DNA of 52,378 bases, from contig JAJQCW010000063.1 of assembly GCA_021202515.1 (NCBI GenBank), positions 1 through 52,378 of the forward strand, read 5' to 3'. The notes under the pieces were generated by a model that saw nothing but the letters and a program-made list of their open reading frames with translations, searched no databases and was not told the DNA's origin. The translations under genes and the position numbers were made by a program. Shown in pieces: positions 41,301 to 49,627 of this stretch (the first letter of the stretch is position 1; each line of letters starts with the position of its first letter). Source of the stretch: Clostridiales bacterium (GTDB lineage: Bacteria > Bacillota > Clostridia > Oscillospirales > Oscillospiraceae).

Positions 41301-42531
41301 ACGAGGCCCGCATGGGCCTCGACTGGGAACCTGGTAGCCGGGACTATCACCTCCAATATTTCAATCCACGAGGCCCGCATGGGCCTCGACGTGTGTCAAT
41401 TTCCCCGGAGCTGCCCTGCACCAGGATTTCAATCCACGAGGCCCGCATGGGCCTCGACTCGGTTCCGTTGATTTCTGCAAATTCCAAAAACTATTTCAAT
41501 CCACGAGGCCCGCATGGGCCTCGACAATACCGGGACAAATTGCAGGAACTGCTACGGTATTTCAATCCACGAGGCCCGCATGGGCCTCGACCATTCCAAA
41601 AAACGTCCTCTGGGATCTTTAGAATATTTCAATCCACGAGGCCCGCATGGGCCTCGACTGGCCATGCAGCCGCAAAAATAGGCAGCATACAGATTTCAAT
41701 CCACGAGGCCCGCATGGGCCTCGACTCCACCATGCCCATCTCCAGGACGGCATAGCAGGAATTTCAATCCACGAGGCCCGCATGGGCCTCGACCGTTTGG
41801 CGGTTTAGCCCTCTTTCACCTCAAAGATTTCAATCCACGAGGCCCGCATGGGCCTCGACGTACCCCAAAATAGGGACGCGGGGGGGGTAGACAAATTTCA
41901 ATCCACGAGGCCCGCATGGGCCTCGACTACGTCCGGGTACAAATCGGGGAGGATGCAAGCGATTTCAATCCACGAGGCCCGCATGGGCCTCGACCCACAC
42001 CTGCCGCGCCAAAAATATCAACGCCGATATTTCAATCCACGAGGCCCGCATGGGCCTCGACAATACTGTGCCATAGGCCAATACATGGCCGAAAAATTTC
42101 AATCCACGAGGCCCGCATGGGCCTCGACGGTGCCCCCAAAAAAACAAAGGAGGTAACGAAATATTTCAATCCACGAGGCCCGCATGGGCCTCGACATATA
42201 GGCACAACGGAAACACAAGAAAACAAAACGATTTCAATCCACGAGGCCCGCATGGGCCTCGACGGATATGAAACGTATCGCTGGGGATGGCCTGGTCATT
42301 TCAATCCACGAGGCCCGCATGGGCCTCGACTGACCTTGACCTTGCCCACCGTGACCGATGGGCGAATTTCAATCCACGAGGCCCGCATGGGCCTCGACTA
42401 AGTTGCTCGTCTGTATCTCCAAATACAAAGACATTTCAATCCACGAGGCCCGCATGGGCCTCGACATCATCCTCACCGCCGCAAATGCCGCGAATCTGAT
42501 TTCAATCCACGAGGCCCGCATGGGCCTCGAC

Positions 42532-42565
42532 GCTGTGGGAGACGCTGCTGGAATCCCACAGAGTG
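42532..42565 (-). repeat. Duplicated, self-complementary spacer (copy 2)
   Basis: It is identical to 38354-38387. Copies are 4.2 kb apart and have different neighbours, so it is not a tandem duplication of a block. Confidence 0.9.
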
Positions 42566-43069
42566 ATTTCAATCCACGAGGCCCGCATGGGCCTCGACGG
42601 TTCCTCAGCGGAGGCAGGGGGTTCCACTTCTGATTTCAATCCACGAGGCCCGCATGGGCCTCGACGCCTGAAAATGAAAAGCGGAAATTTCGGGCTGGAA
42701 ATTTCAATCCACGAGGCCCGCATGGGCCTCGACGGTGTCGGAAAAATCAATCTCCAGCAGATACGCCTTATTTCAATCCACGAGGCCCGCATGGGCCTCG
42801 ACTGATGGGTTATGTTCACATTTCCCGGGGGAAAGATTTCAATCCACGAGGCCCGCATGGGCCTCGACGGAGAAACTGGCCAGACTGCCGGAGGACTGTG
42901 AGATTTCAATCCACGAGGCCCGCATGGGCCTCGACAAAAATCTGACAAGGAGGGCAAAACGGCATGAACATTTCAATCCACGAGGCCCGCATGGGCCTCG
43001 ACACACGCCGGGGAGTATGCAGATCAACAGGTGTTGATTTCAATCCACGAGGCCCGCATGGGCCTCGAC

Positions 43070-43271
43070 GGCAAATGTTCCCAATAAAAGAACACTTGCG
43101 CGCAGTTTTTTGTAAAAAACGGCGAAAAAACATAAATTAAAGGGTGAAAGACCTTATGGAATTCTATTCTGCACAGCATTAAACCAAACGAAATTCGGTG
43201 CGAACCTCCCGCAAAATATATGCACGCTTTTGGTTCGCACAACCGTTTTTCCTTCATGGCCATGCAAAGAA
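43070..43271 (-). promoter_or_regulatory. CRISPR leader with promoter inside an inverted repeat
   Basis: This 202-bp region lies between cas2 and the newest repeat and has A/T-rich tracts near the array. On the minus strand TTGTGC (43237-43242) and TATATT (43215-43220) are 16 bp apart. The flanks are a perfect 9-bp inverted repeat GTGCGAACC/GGTTCGCAC (43198-43206 and 43232-43240), so a repressor or nucleoid protein could bind over the promoter. No gene is present. Confidence 0.65.
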
Positions 43272-43562
43272 TTATAGAATCAATGGCTCGTCTACTTGCA
43301 GCCCGCGTTGCACCCCAAAGTGTTCTACCTTGCCTTTGTAGTGATTACCCAAAGAGTAGAAACGCAGACTGTCCTTTTCTTCATCTATTTCCTTCAGCAG
43401 CAGGTGCTTCAGCTTTGTGTACTGTGCGGCATCCACCTGGCACTCAAAGACGGAATTTTGCACCCGTATGCCATAATTGACGCATTGCCTGGCGACCCGT
43501 CTCAGGCGGCGCGCCCCTGCCGCGTCCGTGATGTTGATGTCGTATGTGATCAGGACAAGCAA
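43272..43562 (-). CDS. cas2: CRISPR-associated endonuclease Cas2
   Basis: The 96-residue protein starts LVLITYDINITDAAGARRLR, the conserved Cas2 ferredoxin fold with the first-strand aspartate (D8), and has the typical FYSLG ending. With Cas1 it forms the integrase that adds spacers at the leader. The start is TTG 43562, 6 bp after GAGGTGG. It follows cas1 by 9 bp and is the last gene of the operon, next to the leader. Confidence 0.96.
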   Translation of the reverse strand: MLVLITYDINITDAAGARRLRRVARQCVNYGIRVQNSVFECQVDAAQYTKLKHLLLKEIDEEKDSLRFYSLGNHYKGKVEHFGVQRGLQVDEPLIL

Positions 43563-43571
43563 TTCACCACC

Positions 43572-44603
43572 TCATTTCCACAAAAACGGCGGGTAAGCGT
43601 CCAAATCGCCCCGCAAATGGCGGGCCAACAGCATGGCCTGCGCGTAGGCCACCATGCCCCACTGAATTTTTTCCTTGAGATAAGGGTGCATCAGTGTCTC
43701 CTGTTTGCGCTTTTGCCAGGCGGCTAAAAAGCGCTTTCTAGCCTCGTCCGTCAGAAAGACGGCTCCATTTTCCTTTTTTGCAAAATCCTTTTCTGTGAAA
43801 ACACCGAGATTGATTTGCGTTACAACAAATCTGTCCGCCAAAGGCGCCCGCAGCTCTTCCAGCAGGTCCAGAGACAGCGAGGACCGCCCTGGGCGCACGG
43901 TGTGGAGGAATCCCACCGCCGGGTCCAAACCAACAGACTCCAACGCGCCCGTGATCTCATTCCCCAGCAGGGTATACGCGAACGAGAGCATTGCGTTGAC
44001 CGGGTCCAGCGGTGGCCGCCGGTTCCTTCCGTCAAAAGTGAACACATCTTCATTCCGCAGGATCATTTGCGGGAACGCGCCGAAATACGCTTTCGCGGCG
44101 ATTCCTTCAATTCCCATCAGCTCGCTCCGGGTCTCCGCTCCCTCTAGGCTGGCGAGGGATTGCAGCATCTGCTCAATGGCCCCGCCCAGTGCCTCCTGAT
44201 CGACCCGCATGGCGTGGTCGCGCTTGACCCGTTCCAGGCACCACCTGCCGTTGTAGATTTTACCCAGCAGGAAAGATTTTGCAATGTCCAGGGATTGGCG
44301 TTCGTCCATCGCTCTGCAATACTGCGTCTCCCGCAGCAGCACATTTCCGCGCACCGGCCCGTTGATTCGGGCCAGAAAGCGACCATGCTGGGTCAGGAAA
44401 CAAAGGCCGACCCCTCTTTCCGCACAGGCCCCCATCAGGGCGGGGCTGACCCCCTTGTACCCAAAACAGACGATCCCCTCCAGATTGTGCAGCGGAACAC
44501 GGCCCAGCTCGTGCTGCTCCTGCAAAAGGACGACAGTCTCTCCGTCCAGAGATAAATACCCCTTCGGCGTTGTCACATATAATGTGTTTAGCAGCTTCTT
44601 CAT
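43572..44603 (-). CDS. cas1: CRISPR-associated integrase Cas1 (type I-C)
   Basis: The 343-residue protein has the normal Cas1 layout: N-terminal beta domain (NTLYVTTPKGYLSLDGETVV), then a helical catalytic domain with LMGIEGIAAKAYFGAF (metal-binding E), RRPPLDPVNAMLSFAYTLL and a late H/D pair (LHTVRPGRSSLSLDL). It integrates new spacers. ATG 44603 overlaps the cas4 stop by 4 bp and follows GAGGAGG. A longer reading upstream is out of phase with the cas4 gene and not used. Confidence 0.96.
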   Translation of the reverse strand: MKKLLNTLYVTTPKGYLSLDGETVVLLQEQHELGRVPLHNLEGIVCFGYKGVSPALMGACAERGVGLCFLTQHGRFLARINGPVRGNVLLRETQYCRAMDERQSLDIAKSFLLGKIYNGRWCLERVKRDHAMRVDQEALGGAIEQMLQSLASLEGAETRSELMGIEGIAAKAYFGAFPQMILRNEDVFTFDGRNRRPPLDPVNAMLSFAYTLLGNEITGALESVGLDPAVGFLHTVRPGRSSLSLDLLEELRAPLADRFVVTQINLGVFTEKDFAKKENGAVFLTDEARKRFLAAWQKRKQETLMHPYLKEKIQWGMVAYAQAMLLARHLRGDLDAYPPFLWK

Positions 44604-45268
44604 GTGCCGTCCTCCTCGTGGAACGCCCGGCGGACATACTCCGAAGCCGAAACCTGCTTGCCTAGCCGGGGCTGGCAGATCTCCATAAGAGAGCAGCTTT
44701 TGCAGGCTTTCCCCATTTTTGCCTTCGGCGTATAGCCCCTTGCCATCAGTCGGTGCATCTCCGCTGCGGAATCCGTTACCTTTTGCCGCAGTTCCTCCGT
44801 CAGGGGGACCCGCTGCCGCCGTTTTGTTTTGCCGTAGTACAGCGCCCCTTCGGGGATGTCGGTCACAAACATTTCCTCCAGGCACATGGCCTGAGCGCAT
44901 AGCTGCAATGCATCCGCGCCCTGGCCATCTGGCCGCCCCAGCTTGTACTCCACCGGATACAGCCGCCAGCGGCCGCTCCGCCCCTGGATGGGGACGCCCA
45001 CCTCGTCCCTGTACAGCTCCACCATATCGCACACGCCGGTGAGTTTCAGCGCCTGGGAGCGGACGGGCATCCCCCGGGACAGCAACACGGCTCCCCGCGC
45101 CTCTGTGAAGCTGTTGTCATGGACCCGTTCGTGCATATAATGTCCCTCCAGGGTCCGTGTGTTTTCCTCCCACTGCTGCTCGACATGGACCAACGCCCAC
45201 CGCCTGCGGCAAAACTGGAAATGTTTCAGCCCGGACAGCATCAGGAAATCTGAATCATCATTCGCCAT
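44600..45268 (-). CDS. cas4: CRISPR-associated Cas4
   Basis: The 222-residue protein has the RecB-type nuclease and Fe-S features: C20 (FQFCRRR), the C-terminal cysteine trio CKSCSLMEIC, and the active-site YPVEYKLGR. It trims prespacers and selects the PAM for Cas1-2. It overlaps cas7 by 11 bp and cas1 by 4 bp, so these genes are tightly coupled. Confidence 0.95.
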   Translation of the reverse strand: MANDDSDFLMLSGLKHFQFCRRRWALVHVEQQWEENTRTLEGHYMHERVHDNSFTEARGAVLLSRGMPVRSQALKLTGVCDMVELYRDEVGVPIQGRSGRWRLYPVEYKLGRPDGQGADALQLCAQAMCLEEMFVTDIPEGALYYGKTKRRQRVPLTEELRQKVTDSAAEMHRLMARGYTPKAKMGKACKSCSLMEICQPRLGKQVSASEYVRRAFHEEDGT

Positions 45269-46172
45269 CCAGGACCTCCGGCGTCAGGCCCGGCAAATCC
45301 TCGGTACGCACAGTCACGTTCCCATCTGCATCGCAGGAGACGCGGAGGGTGCGGTGTACCTTGGCGGAGGAATACTGTCCGTTGGCGCAGTTGTGCTGCC
45401 ACCAGACCAGCTTGATGACCTCCATGCTCCCGGCGGGGCGGGCGGCGGATTCGTCGTTGCGGAAGAGCGTGCGCAGGGCCTCTTTGAGCAGGGCGGCGTC
45501 CGCATCGCTGAATCCGGTTTTTTCCGCCAACTGCACGCTGATGCCGCCGTAGGTCACATAAACGCCGAAGTCTACCCGGTGCTTTGTACCCATGGTGTCC
45601 TTTCCCTTTTTGTCAGGGTCGTCTCCCGTTTCCAGGTTTACAGACTTAGTGATCTGGGTGCTGGTGATGTCCACCGGGTTCAGGCTGAATGCCGATTGAA
45701 TGCTGACGGGGCCGCGTACACCGATGGAGACAGCGTCTGTTTCGCTCCCCTCGTCCTTTTTCCCCGCTTTCTTGAAGGCAAATACCTGTCCAAAGGCCCG
45801 GACGTCGTACCAGGTGGCGCAGGCCAGCTTTGCGTAGTCCTCTTTGGTCTTTCCCGGCTTTTGGTCCTTGCCCTTTTTCCCTTTGGGGGCCTGCATTTGT
45901 TTCAGACAGTCTGCCAGGGCGGGCTCTCCCTCTGCCCGGTCCCGCAGAGAGCGGAATTCGTCGGTGCGGCGCTCATCTGACTGGACGAAAATGCGTTCTC
46001 CCTCATCCATCAGCCGGTTGCGGAGCTTGCGCTTGAGGCAGACATCGGAGACCTCACCCAGCCCCGCCAGAGTGGAACGGGGGCGGTTCCCGCCCAGGGG
46101 GTCGCCGTTGGGATTCGCGTTGCGCACGGTAAAGACCAGTGCGAAGTCGATTTTGTTTGTCAGAGTACTCAT
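45258..46172 (-). CDS. cas7: Cas7 (Csd2), type I-C backbone subunit
   Basis: The 304-residue protein begins KIDFALVFTVRNANPNGDPL, the Cas7c/Csd2 signature, and has RRM-like strands to the end. Several copies polymerise along the crRNA. A lysine-rich insert (PKGKKGKDQKPGK, about 97-110) lies in the thumb-like region. Of three in-frame ATGs, 46172 fits best, 9 nt after AAGGAGA. It lies 5 bp after cas8c. Confidence 0.96.
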   Translation of the reverse strand: MSTLTNKIDFALVFTVRNANPNGDPLGGNRPRSTLAGLGEVSDVCLKRKLRNRLMDEGERIFVQSDERRTDEFRSLRDRAEGEPALADCLKQMQAPKGKKGKDQKPGKTKEDYAKLACATWYDVRAFGQVFAFKKAGKKDEGSETDAVSIGVRGPVSIQSAFSLNPVDITSTQITKSVNLETGDDPDKKGKDTMGTKHRVDFGVYVTYGGISVQLAEKTGFSDADAALLKEALRTLFRNDESAARPAGSMEVIKLVWWQHNCANGQYSSAKVHRTLRVSCDADGNVTVRTEDLPGLTPEVLDGE

Positions 46173-46177
46173 AATCA

Positions 46178-48856
46178 TCATTCTCCTTTTCTATTTCGTT
46201 CCGCATAGTAACCATGCAGATAGCTGCTGTTAAGGGGAGCGTTGGTATCCCAACCATTCTGTGAAAGCTGATCTTCCAACTGTGCCAACAGGACGCTGGC
46301 CGCTGTGCGCTCCGCTCCATACCGCAGGTAGGGCTGGAGCTTGACTTTCAGATATGCCCAGGTAGCCGCTGGTTGACGGGCAAAGGCCGCCATATAGCGC
46401 AGTGCATTGGTGGCGCGCTGCTCTACGTCTTCCGGTACACCGCCTGCCCGGATGAGCAGCATCCGTCGCTCCAGCCATTCCGATGCACCCAGCATCCGGC
46501 CATACCAGAGGCTCCGCAGGTTTCCAGTGTCCTGTGGCCAAGGCTGTGGATACCAGCAGTACTGGGTTTTCTGGTAGAAGGTGCGGAGCATCCCGTAATA
46601 GCTGTGGAGGTAGCTGCTGTCCAGCGGCGCGGGTGATTCCCGGTCCGGCTGGGAAAACTGCGCTTCCACTTTGCCAATCAAAGACTGGTAATAACCGGCC
46701 TTGTCCCCCAGCTTTTCCAGATAGGGAAGCAGCTTGTCGTGCAGATGGCCCCAGCTCTCATAGGGCCTTGCGGAAAATGTTGGCATCATCTGCATGGCGT
46801 TGGTCTTGCCAAGCCGTTCACCGTCGCTGGCGTCCAACTCGACCCGGTCTGCAATGGCCAAAAGACAGCCGTAAAGCTGGGAGCGGCTGGTCGGCACCTC
46901 ATATAAAGCTGGTTCCTTTGTTTCTTCCGGTTCGTTTCCATCCTTGTCCTGTTTTGTGAACCACGCCTGTCGCTGGCTGGAGTACCCCTGTAAAAATACC
47001 ATAGAGAGCGGGCCTTTCTCGAGCCTTTCCTTCTCCAAAAACAGACCTTCGATCTCCTCAAAGGCGATTTGATACCGCTTCGCGTCCTCTCCCGCTGTTG
47101 AAAAGACCGGAATCAGCTTTTCGTGGATCATCTGCCAGGTCTCAAAGGGGCGCTGGGCAAACCTTTGTGTCAGGCGAACGGCATTCGTGGGGAGGTTTGA
47201 CTTCAGATTCAAAACCTCTTCTTCCATCCTGTCTGCAACGGCCAGCAATCTGCCGTACAGGTAGTCCCGGTTCCGGGAGGCGATTTGCAGTTCCGGCGGA
47301 AACACCTCTTCGCGCCCGCGCTTTTGGAAGCAGGAGATCATCGCGCAGGCGGTGTTGACGCTGCGCGTCCATGCGTACCGGTCCCATTTTGCCTCTCTCC
47401 CGCTGGTAAAGGACAGGGGAGTGCAGCACCGATAAAAGGCACTGTTCACCGTGCTCAGGGACAGCGGTTGCTTGTCTACAATGCACATCATCAACTGAGA
47501 CATCAGCTGGCGCATGAGCTTTGTCTGAGACTTGTCACATCTCAAATCCTGTTTCGCCAGGCTCACAGCATCAGCGCCCATGACGGCTTCTGCAATTTCC
47601 TGCGAAGTAGGTGTTATGATTTCCGTGACTTTTTTCTTTCGGTTATAACCCCACCAGCAACAGTACCGATACCAGTCCGCCAGGCGCTCAACATAATCAT
47701 TGCCGGGACATTCCTGGTAGTAGGTGACGGACATTCTGCCGTCTGTGGCCGCCTCCAGTCCCAAAATCTCCACGAAGTTGACCCGGTCTGCGTCAAAGCC
47801 ATCTGCAAAGCCATCCAAGACGGACTGGTACCCAAGCGCCGCCTGGTTCACCGCCTTGGCGTATCCGTCCAGCGTGTTAATGGCCGGCTTGTCGGTTTCA
47901 TCCTCGTATTCCTCTTCCTCGTATTCCACCCCTACGGGGAGGGCATTCCCTTCCGTGGCGGGCCGCATGACCGCGCCGTTGGTGTTCCAGACCACCCAGG
48001 TCATGCCGTATTTGTTGATACCCTGGCGGGCAGTCAGCCACGCAAGGGCATTATGGGCACGGATCATTGCGCTGGTGCTGATACAGGCCGCACTGTGGTC
48101 TTCAACAAATCGGCCTTTGTATTGAAATCGGTAAGCAGCGTCCTTTGCGGAAATCAGCTTTGCGTTCCCTTGTACCTTGGGATAATTTGTCGTGGCAGGA
48201 AGAACCTTGCCCTCTACATAGCACAGCTTTTCTTCTCCCGGCAGATGTTGCATATAATATCGGCTCCAGCTCTCCTTCACATCATCCCGCTGCCAGAGGT
48301 CATCCGAGGTCATGTCCTGGGACTGGACGGAAAAGCAGACCATCGCCTTCCAGTCTGTGCCTTCCCCCTGCTGATTTTCCGGGTCTTTGTAATAGTTCAC
48401 CTTTAGATTCGGCTGCGTATTCAGGTCGGAGAGCAGGGTGTGCCGGTCCAGATAGGCATAAACCGCCCGCAGGCAGGCCGGTGCGTCCGGCTGCTCACAC
48501 CACGCTTTTAGCCGTTCCATGTAGGCGTCAAACCGCCCACGATTGCTCTCGTCTTCGTAGACCAGATAATTCAGCCCTTCAGTCAGGGGATAGGGCGCCC
48601 CATTGCTGCCGGTTCGACTTTCTGCCTGAGGCGTACTGGGGATCTCCAGCACTGGCGACTGTCCCTTTTTGTCGTTTTCGTTCCGCATCTCCTTTGGTTC
48701 ATCCGCAGAGACAAACTGCCCATCCATTGTCAGAACGATGTGGTATTTTACGCTTTTGCGGACGAACCCCACAGGAACCAGAGGCGGTTTTTCCCCGCTC
48801 TGGTCGCTTATGATTCCCACGTCATACGCTTCGCATAGCTTCTGCATCCATCCCAT
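46178..48856 (-). CDS. cas8c: Cas8c (Csd1) large subunit with triplicated C-terminal domain
   Basis: The 892-residue protein is the type I-C large subunit, whose role is PAM recognition and holding target DNA. Residues 1-~520 match the Csd1 core (for example SAMIRAHNALAWLTARQGIN). The normal family ends near residue 635 after one helical C-terminal domain ending FLQGYSSQRQAWFTKQ. Here two further copies follow (see 46571-46885 and 46187-46516). The other I-C systems make this C-terminal part also as a separate small subunit, Cas11c. An acidic tract (EYEEEEYEDE, about 311-320) is also present. The gene abuts cas5c directly and precedes cas7 by 5 bp. Confidence 0.95.
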   Translation of the reverse strand: MGWMQKLCEAYDVGIISDQSGEKPPLVPVGFVRKSVKYHIVLTMDGQFVSADEPKEMRNENDKKGQSPVLEIPSTPQAESRTGSNGAPYPLTEGLNYLVYEDESNRGRFDAYMERLKAWCEQPDAPACLRAVYAYLDRHTLLSDLNTQPNLKVNYYKDPENQQGEGTDWKAMVCFSVQSQDMTSDDLWQRDDVKESWSRYYMQHLPGEEKLCYVEGKVLPATTNYPKVQGNAKLISAKDAAYRFQYKGRFVEDHSAACISTSAMIRAHNALAWLTARQGINKYGMTWVVWNTNGAVMRPATEGNALPVGVEYEEEEYEDETDKPAINTLDGYAKAVNQAALGYQSVLDGFADGFDADRVNFVEILGLEAATDGRMSVTYYQECPGNDYVERLADWYRYCCWWGYNRKKKVTEIITPTSQEIAEAVMGADAVSLAKQDLRCDKSQTKLMRQLMSQLMMCIVDKQPLSLSTVNSAFYRCCTPLSFTSGREAKWDRYAWTRSVNTACAMISCFQKRGREEVFPPELQIASRNRDYLYGRLLAVADRMEEEVLNLKSNLPTNAVRLTQRFAQRPFETWQMIHEKLIPVFSTAGEDAKRYQIAFEEIEGLFLEKERLEKGPLSMVFLQGYSSQRQAWFTKQDKDGNEPEETKEPALYEVPTSRSQLYGCLLAIADRVELDASDGERLGKTNAMQMMPTFSARPYESWGHLHDKLLPYLEKLGDKAGYYQSLIGKVEAQFSQPDRESPAPLDSSYLHSYYGMLRTFYQKTQYCWYPQPWPQDTGNLRSLWYGRMLGASEWLERRMLLIRAGGVPEDVEQRATNALRYMAAFARQPAATWAYLKVKLQPYLRYGAERTAASVLLAQLEDQLSQNGWDTNAPLNSSYLHGYYAERNRKGE
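46187..46516 (-). repeat. Cas8c C-terminal domain, copy C
   Basis: Residues 781-890: WYGRMLGASEWLER, TNALRYMAAFARQPAATW, KVKLQPYL and PLNSSYLHGYYAERN. It is the final part of the protein, 123-131 residues after copy B depending on the motif. Confidence 0.85.
46571..46885 (-). repeat. Cas8c C-terminal domain, copy B
   Basis: Residues 658-762: LYGCLLAIADRVEL, TNAMQMMPTFSARPYESW, HDKLLPYL and PLDSSYLHSYYGMLR. Its motif spacing equals copy A exactly: 128 residues further on. Confidence 0.85.
46961..47272 (-). repeat. Cas8c C-terminal domain, copy A
   Basis: Residues 529-632: LYGRLLAVADRMEE, TNAVRLTQRFAQRPFETW, HEKLIPVF and PLSMVFLQGYSSQRQ. This is where the normal Csd1 protein ends. Confidence 0.85.
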
Positions 48857-49609
48857 TTACACGTCCCCCTCTATTTCAGCCAGTTCCTGCCGAATGGAAT
48901 CCTCCTCCAGCCCGGAGAAGTTCCCCAGCTCTTTGCTGAACTGCCTGGCCTGCACCGGGCGCACAGTCTGCTTCATCTCCGCAGGGATGTCCCAGGGCGC
49001 GGGGAATCGGATGACGCCGTCCGACATCTTCGCGTTCCAGAACCGGGTAGCCAATACGCCTTCCCCCGTCTCGTCCGCATAGTCGAAGCCATGAAACATG
49101 ACGCCAAAGCTCAGTTCCCCGTAATGGTCGTAAAAGCCTTCACCGCTGCCGAAAACGCACGGTTCCACATAGCCCTGACACTCCCGTGTGCCCAGGAAAA
49201 TGTCCCGGCGACCGCCTTTTTCCACCATGCGTTTGGCGATGTTGTGGTGCTTGTTCTCGTTGAAATCCTGTCCCAAGTCTGCGCGGCGGTTTTCGTTGAA
49301 AATAAAGTGGGCGCGCACCTGATAGGACACGTCAGCCAGGTAATTGTAAACCGACAGGGAGTTCCCGGGTTCGTTATAGCTGATGGGGCGGATGCTTTTG
49401 GATTCTGTGCGGATGCGTTTCATAATGCGCACCTCATCCACCACCCAGAGGATGGAGGGTTTCCAGTAGATGCTCTCTGTGATGCCTTTCAGTGCCTGGT
49501 AGGTGGGGACCATGTAGCTGCATTTTTCGCCGCCCATGCGGGTGACGGGGTCGCTGAACAGCGCGTAACGGCCCTGTAGGTTGTACTCAATTTGGTTTCT
49601 CATTTTCAA
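48857..49609 (-). CDS. cas5: Cas5c, crRNA-processing subunit
   Basis: The 250-residue protein has the Cas5c pattern: [20 protein letters not shown] near the N-terminus and the catalytic region [12 protein letters not shown] with K120 and H121. In I-C systems this enzyme cuts pre-crRNA because Cas6 is absent, then caps the 5' handle. I place the start at TTG 49609, 9 bp after GGAGG; the next ATG (49603) is 15 bp away. It directly precedes cas8c. Confidence 0.95.
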   Translation of the reverse strand: MKMRNQIEYNLQGRYALFSDPVTRMGGEKCSYMVPTYQALKGITESIYWKPSILWVVDEVRIMKRIRTESKSIRPISYNEPGNSLSVYNYLADVSYQVRAHFIFNENRRADLGQDFNENKHHNIAKRMVEKGGRRDIFLGTRECQGYVEPCVFGSGEGFYDHYGELSFGVMFHGFDYADETGEGVLATRFWNAKMSDGVIRFPAPWDIPAEMKQTVRPVQARQFSKELGNFSGLEEDSIRQELAEIEGDV

Positions 49610-49627
49610 TGCTACATTCCTCCTTCT

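Larger units (their letters stand above)
38118..43069 (-). CRISPR. Type I-C CRISPR array, 74 repeats and 73 spacers
   Basis: The repeat is 33 bp: on this strand ATTTCAATCCACG, stem AGGCCC, loop GCAT, stem GGGCCT, CGAC. The crRNA sense is the minus strand (GTCGAGG...GATTGAAAT). I counted 74 repeats by their starts, from 38118 to 43037. Spacers are about 33-37 bp. The first two repeats from the left have a different stem. The leader is on the right next to cas2, so the left spacers are oldest. Repeats show no drift apart from the left end, which implies a well-kept, recently active array. Confidence 0.98.

Noticed and set aside
38107-43037. Many open frames through the array giving proteins with repeated ISIHEARMGLD, FNPRGPHGPR or FQSTRPAWAST
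   Set aside because: These are translations of the 33-bp CRISPR repeat, which has no stop codon in several frames. They have no ribosome sites and are a known source of false gene calls.
44604-45032. Longer Cas1 start giving a 486-residue protein
   Set aside because: The extension runs through cas4 in another frame; ATG 44603 has a good ribosome site and gives the normal 343-residue Cas1.
46961-47300. Internal Shine-Dalgarno and start for a separate Cas11c in copy A
   Set aside because: Candidate codons (M506, V518, M544) have no well-spaced ribosome site. It is not excluded, but not supported enough to annotate.
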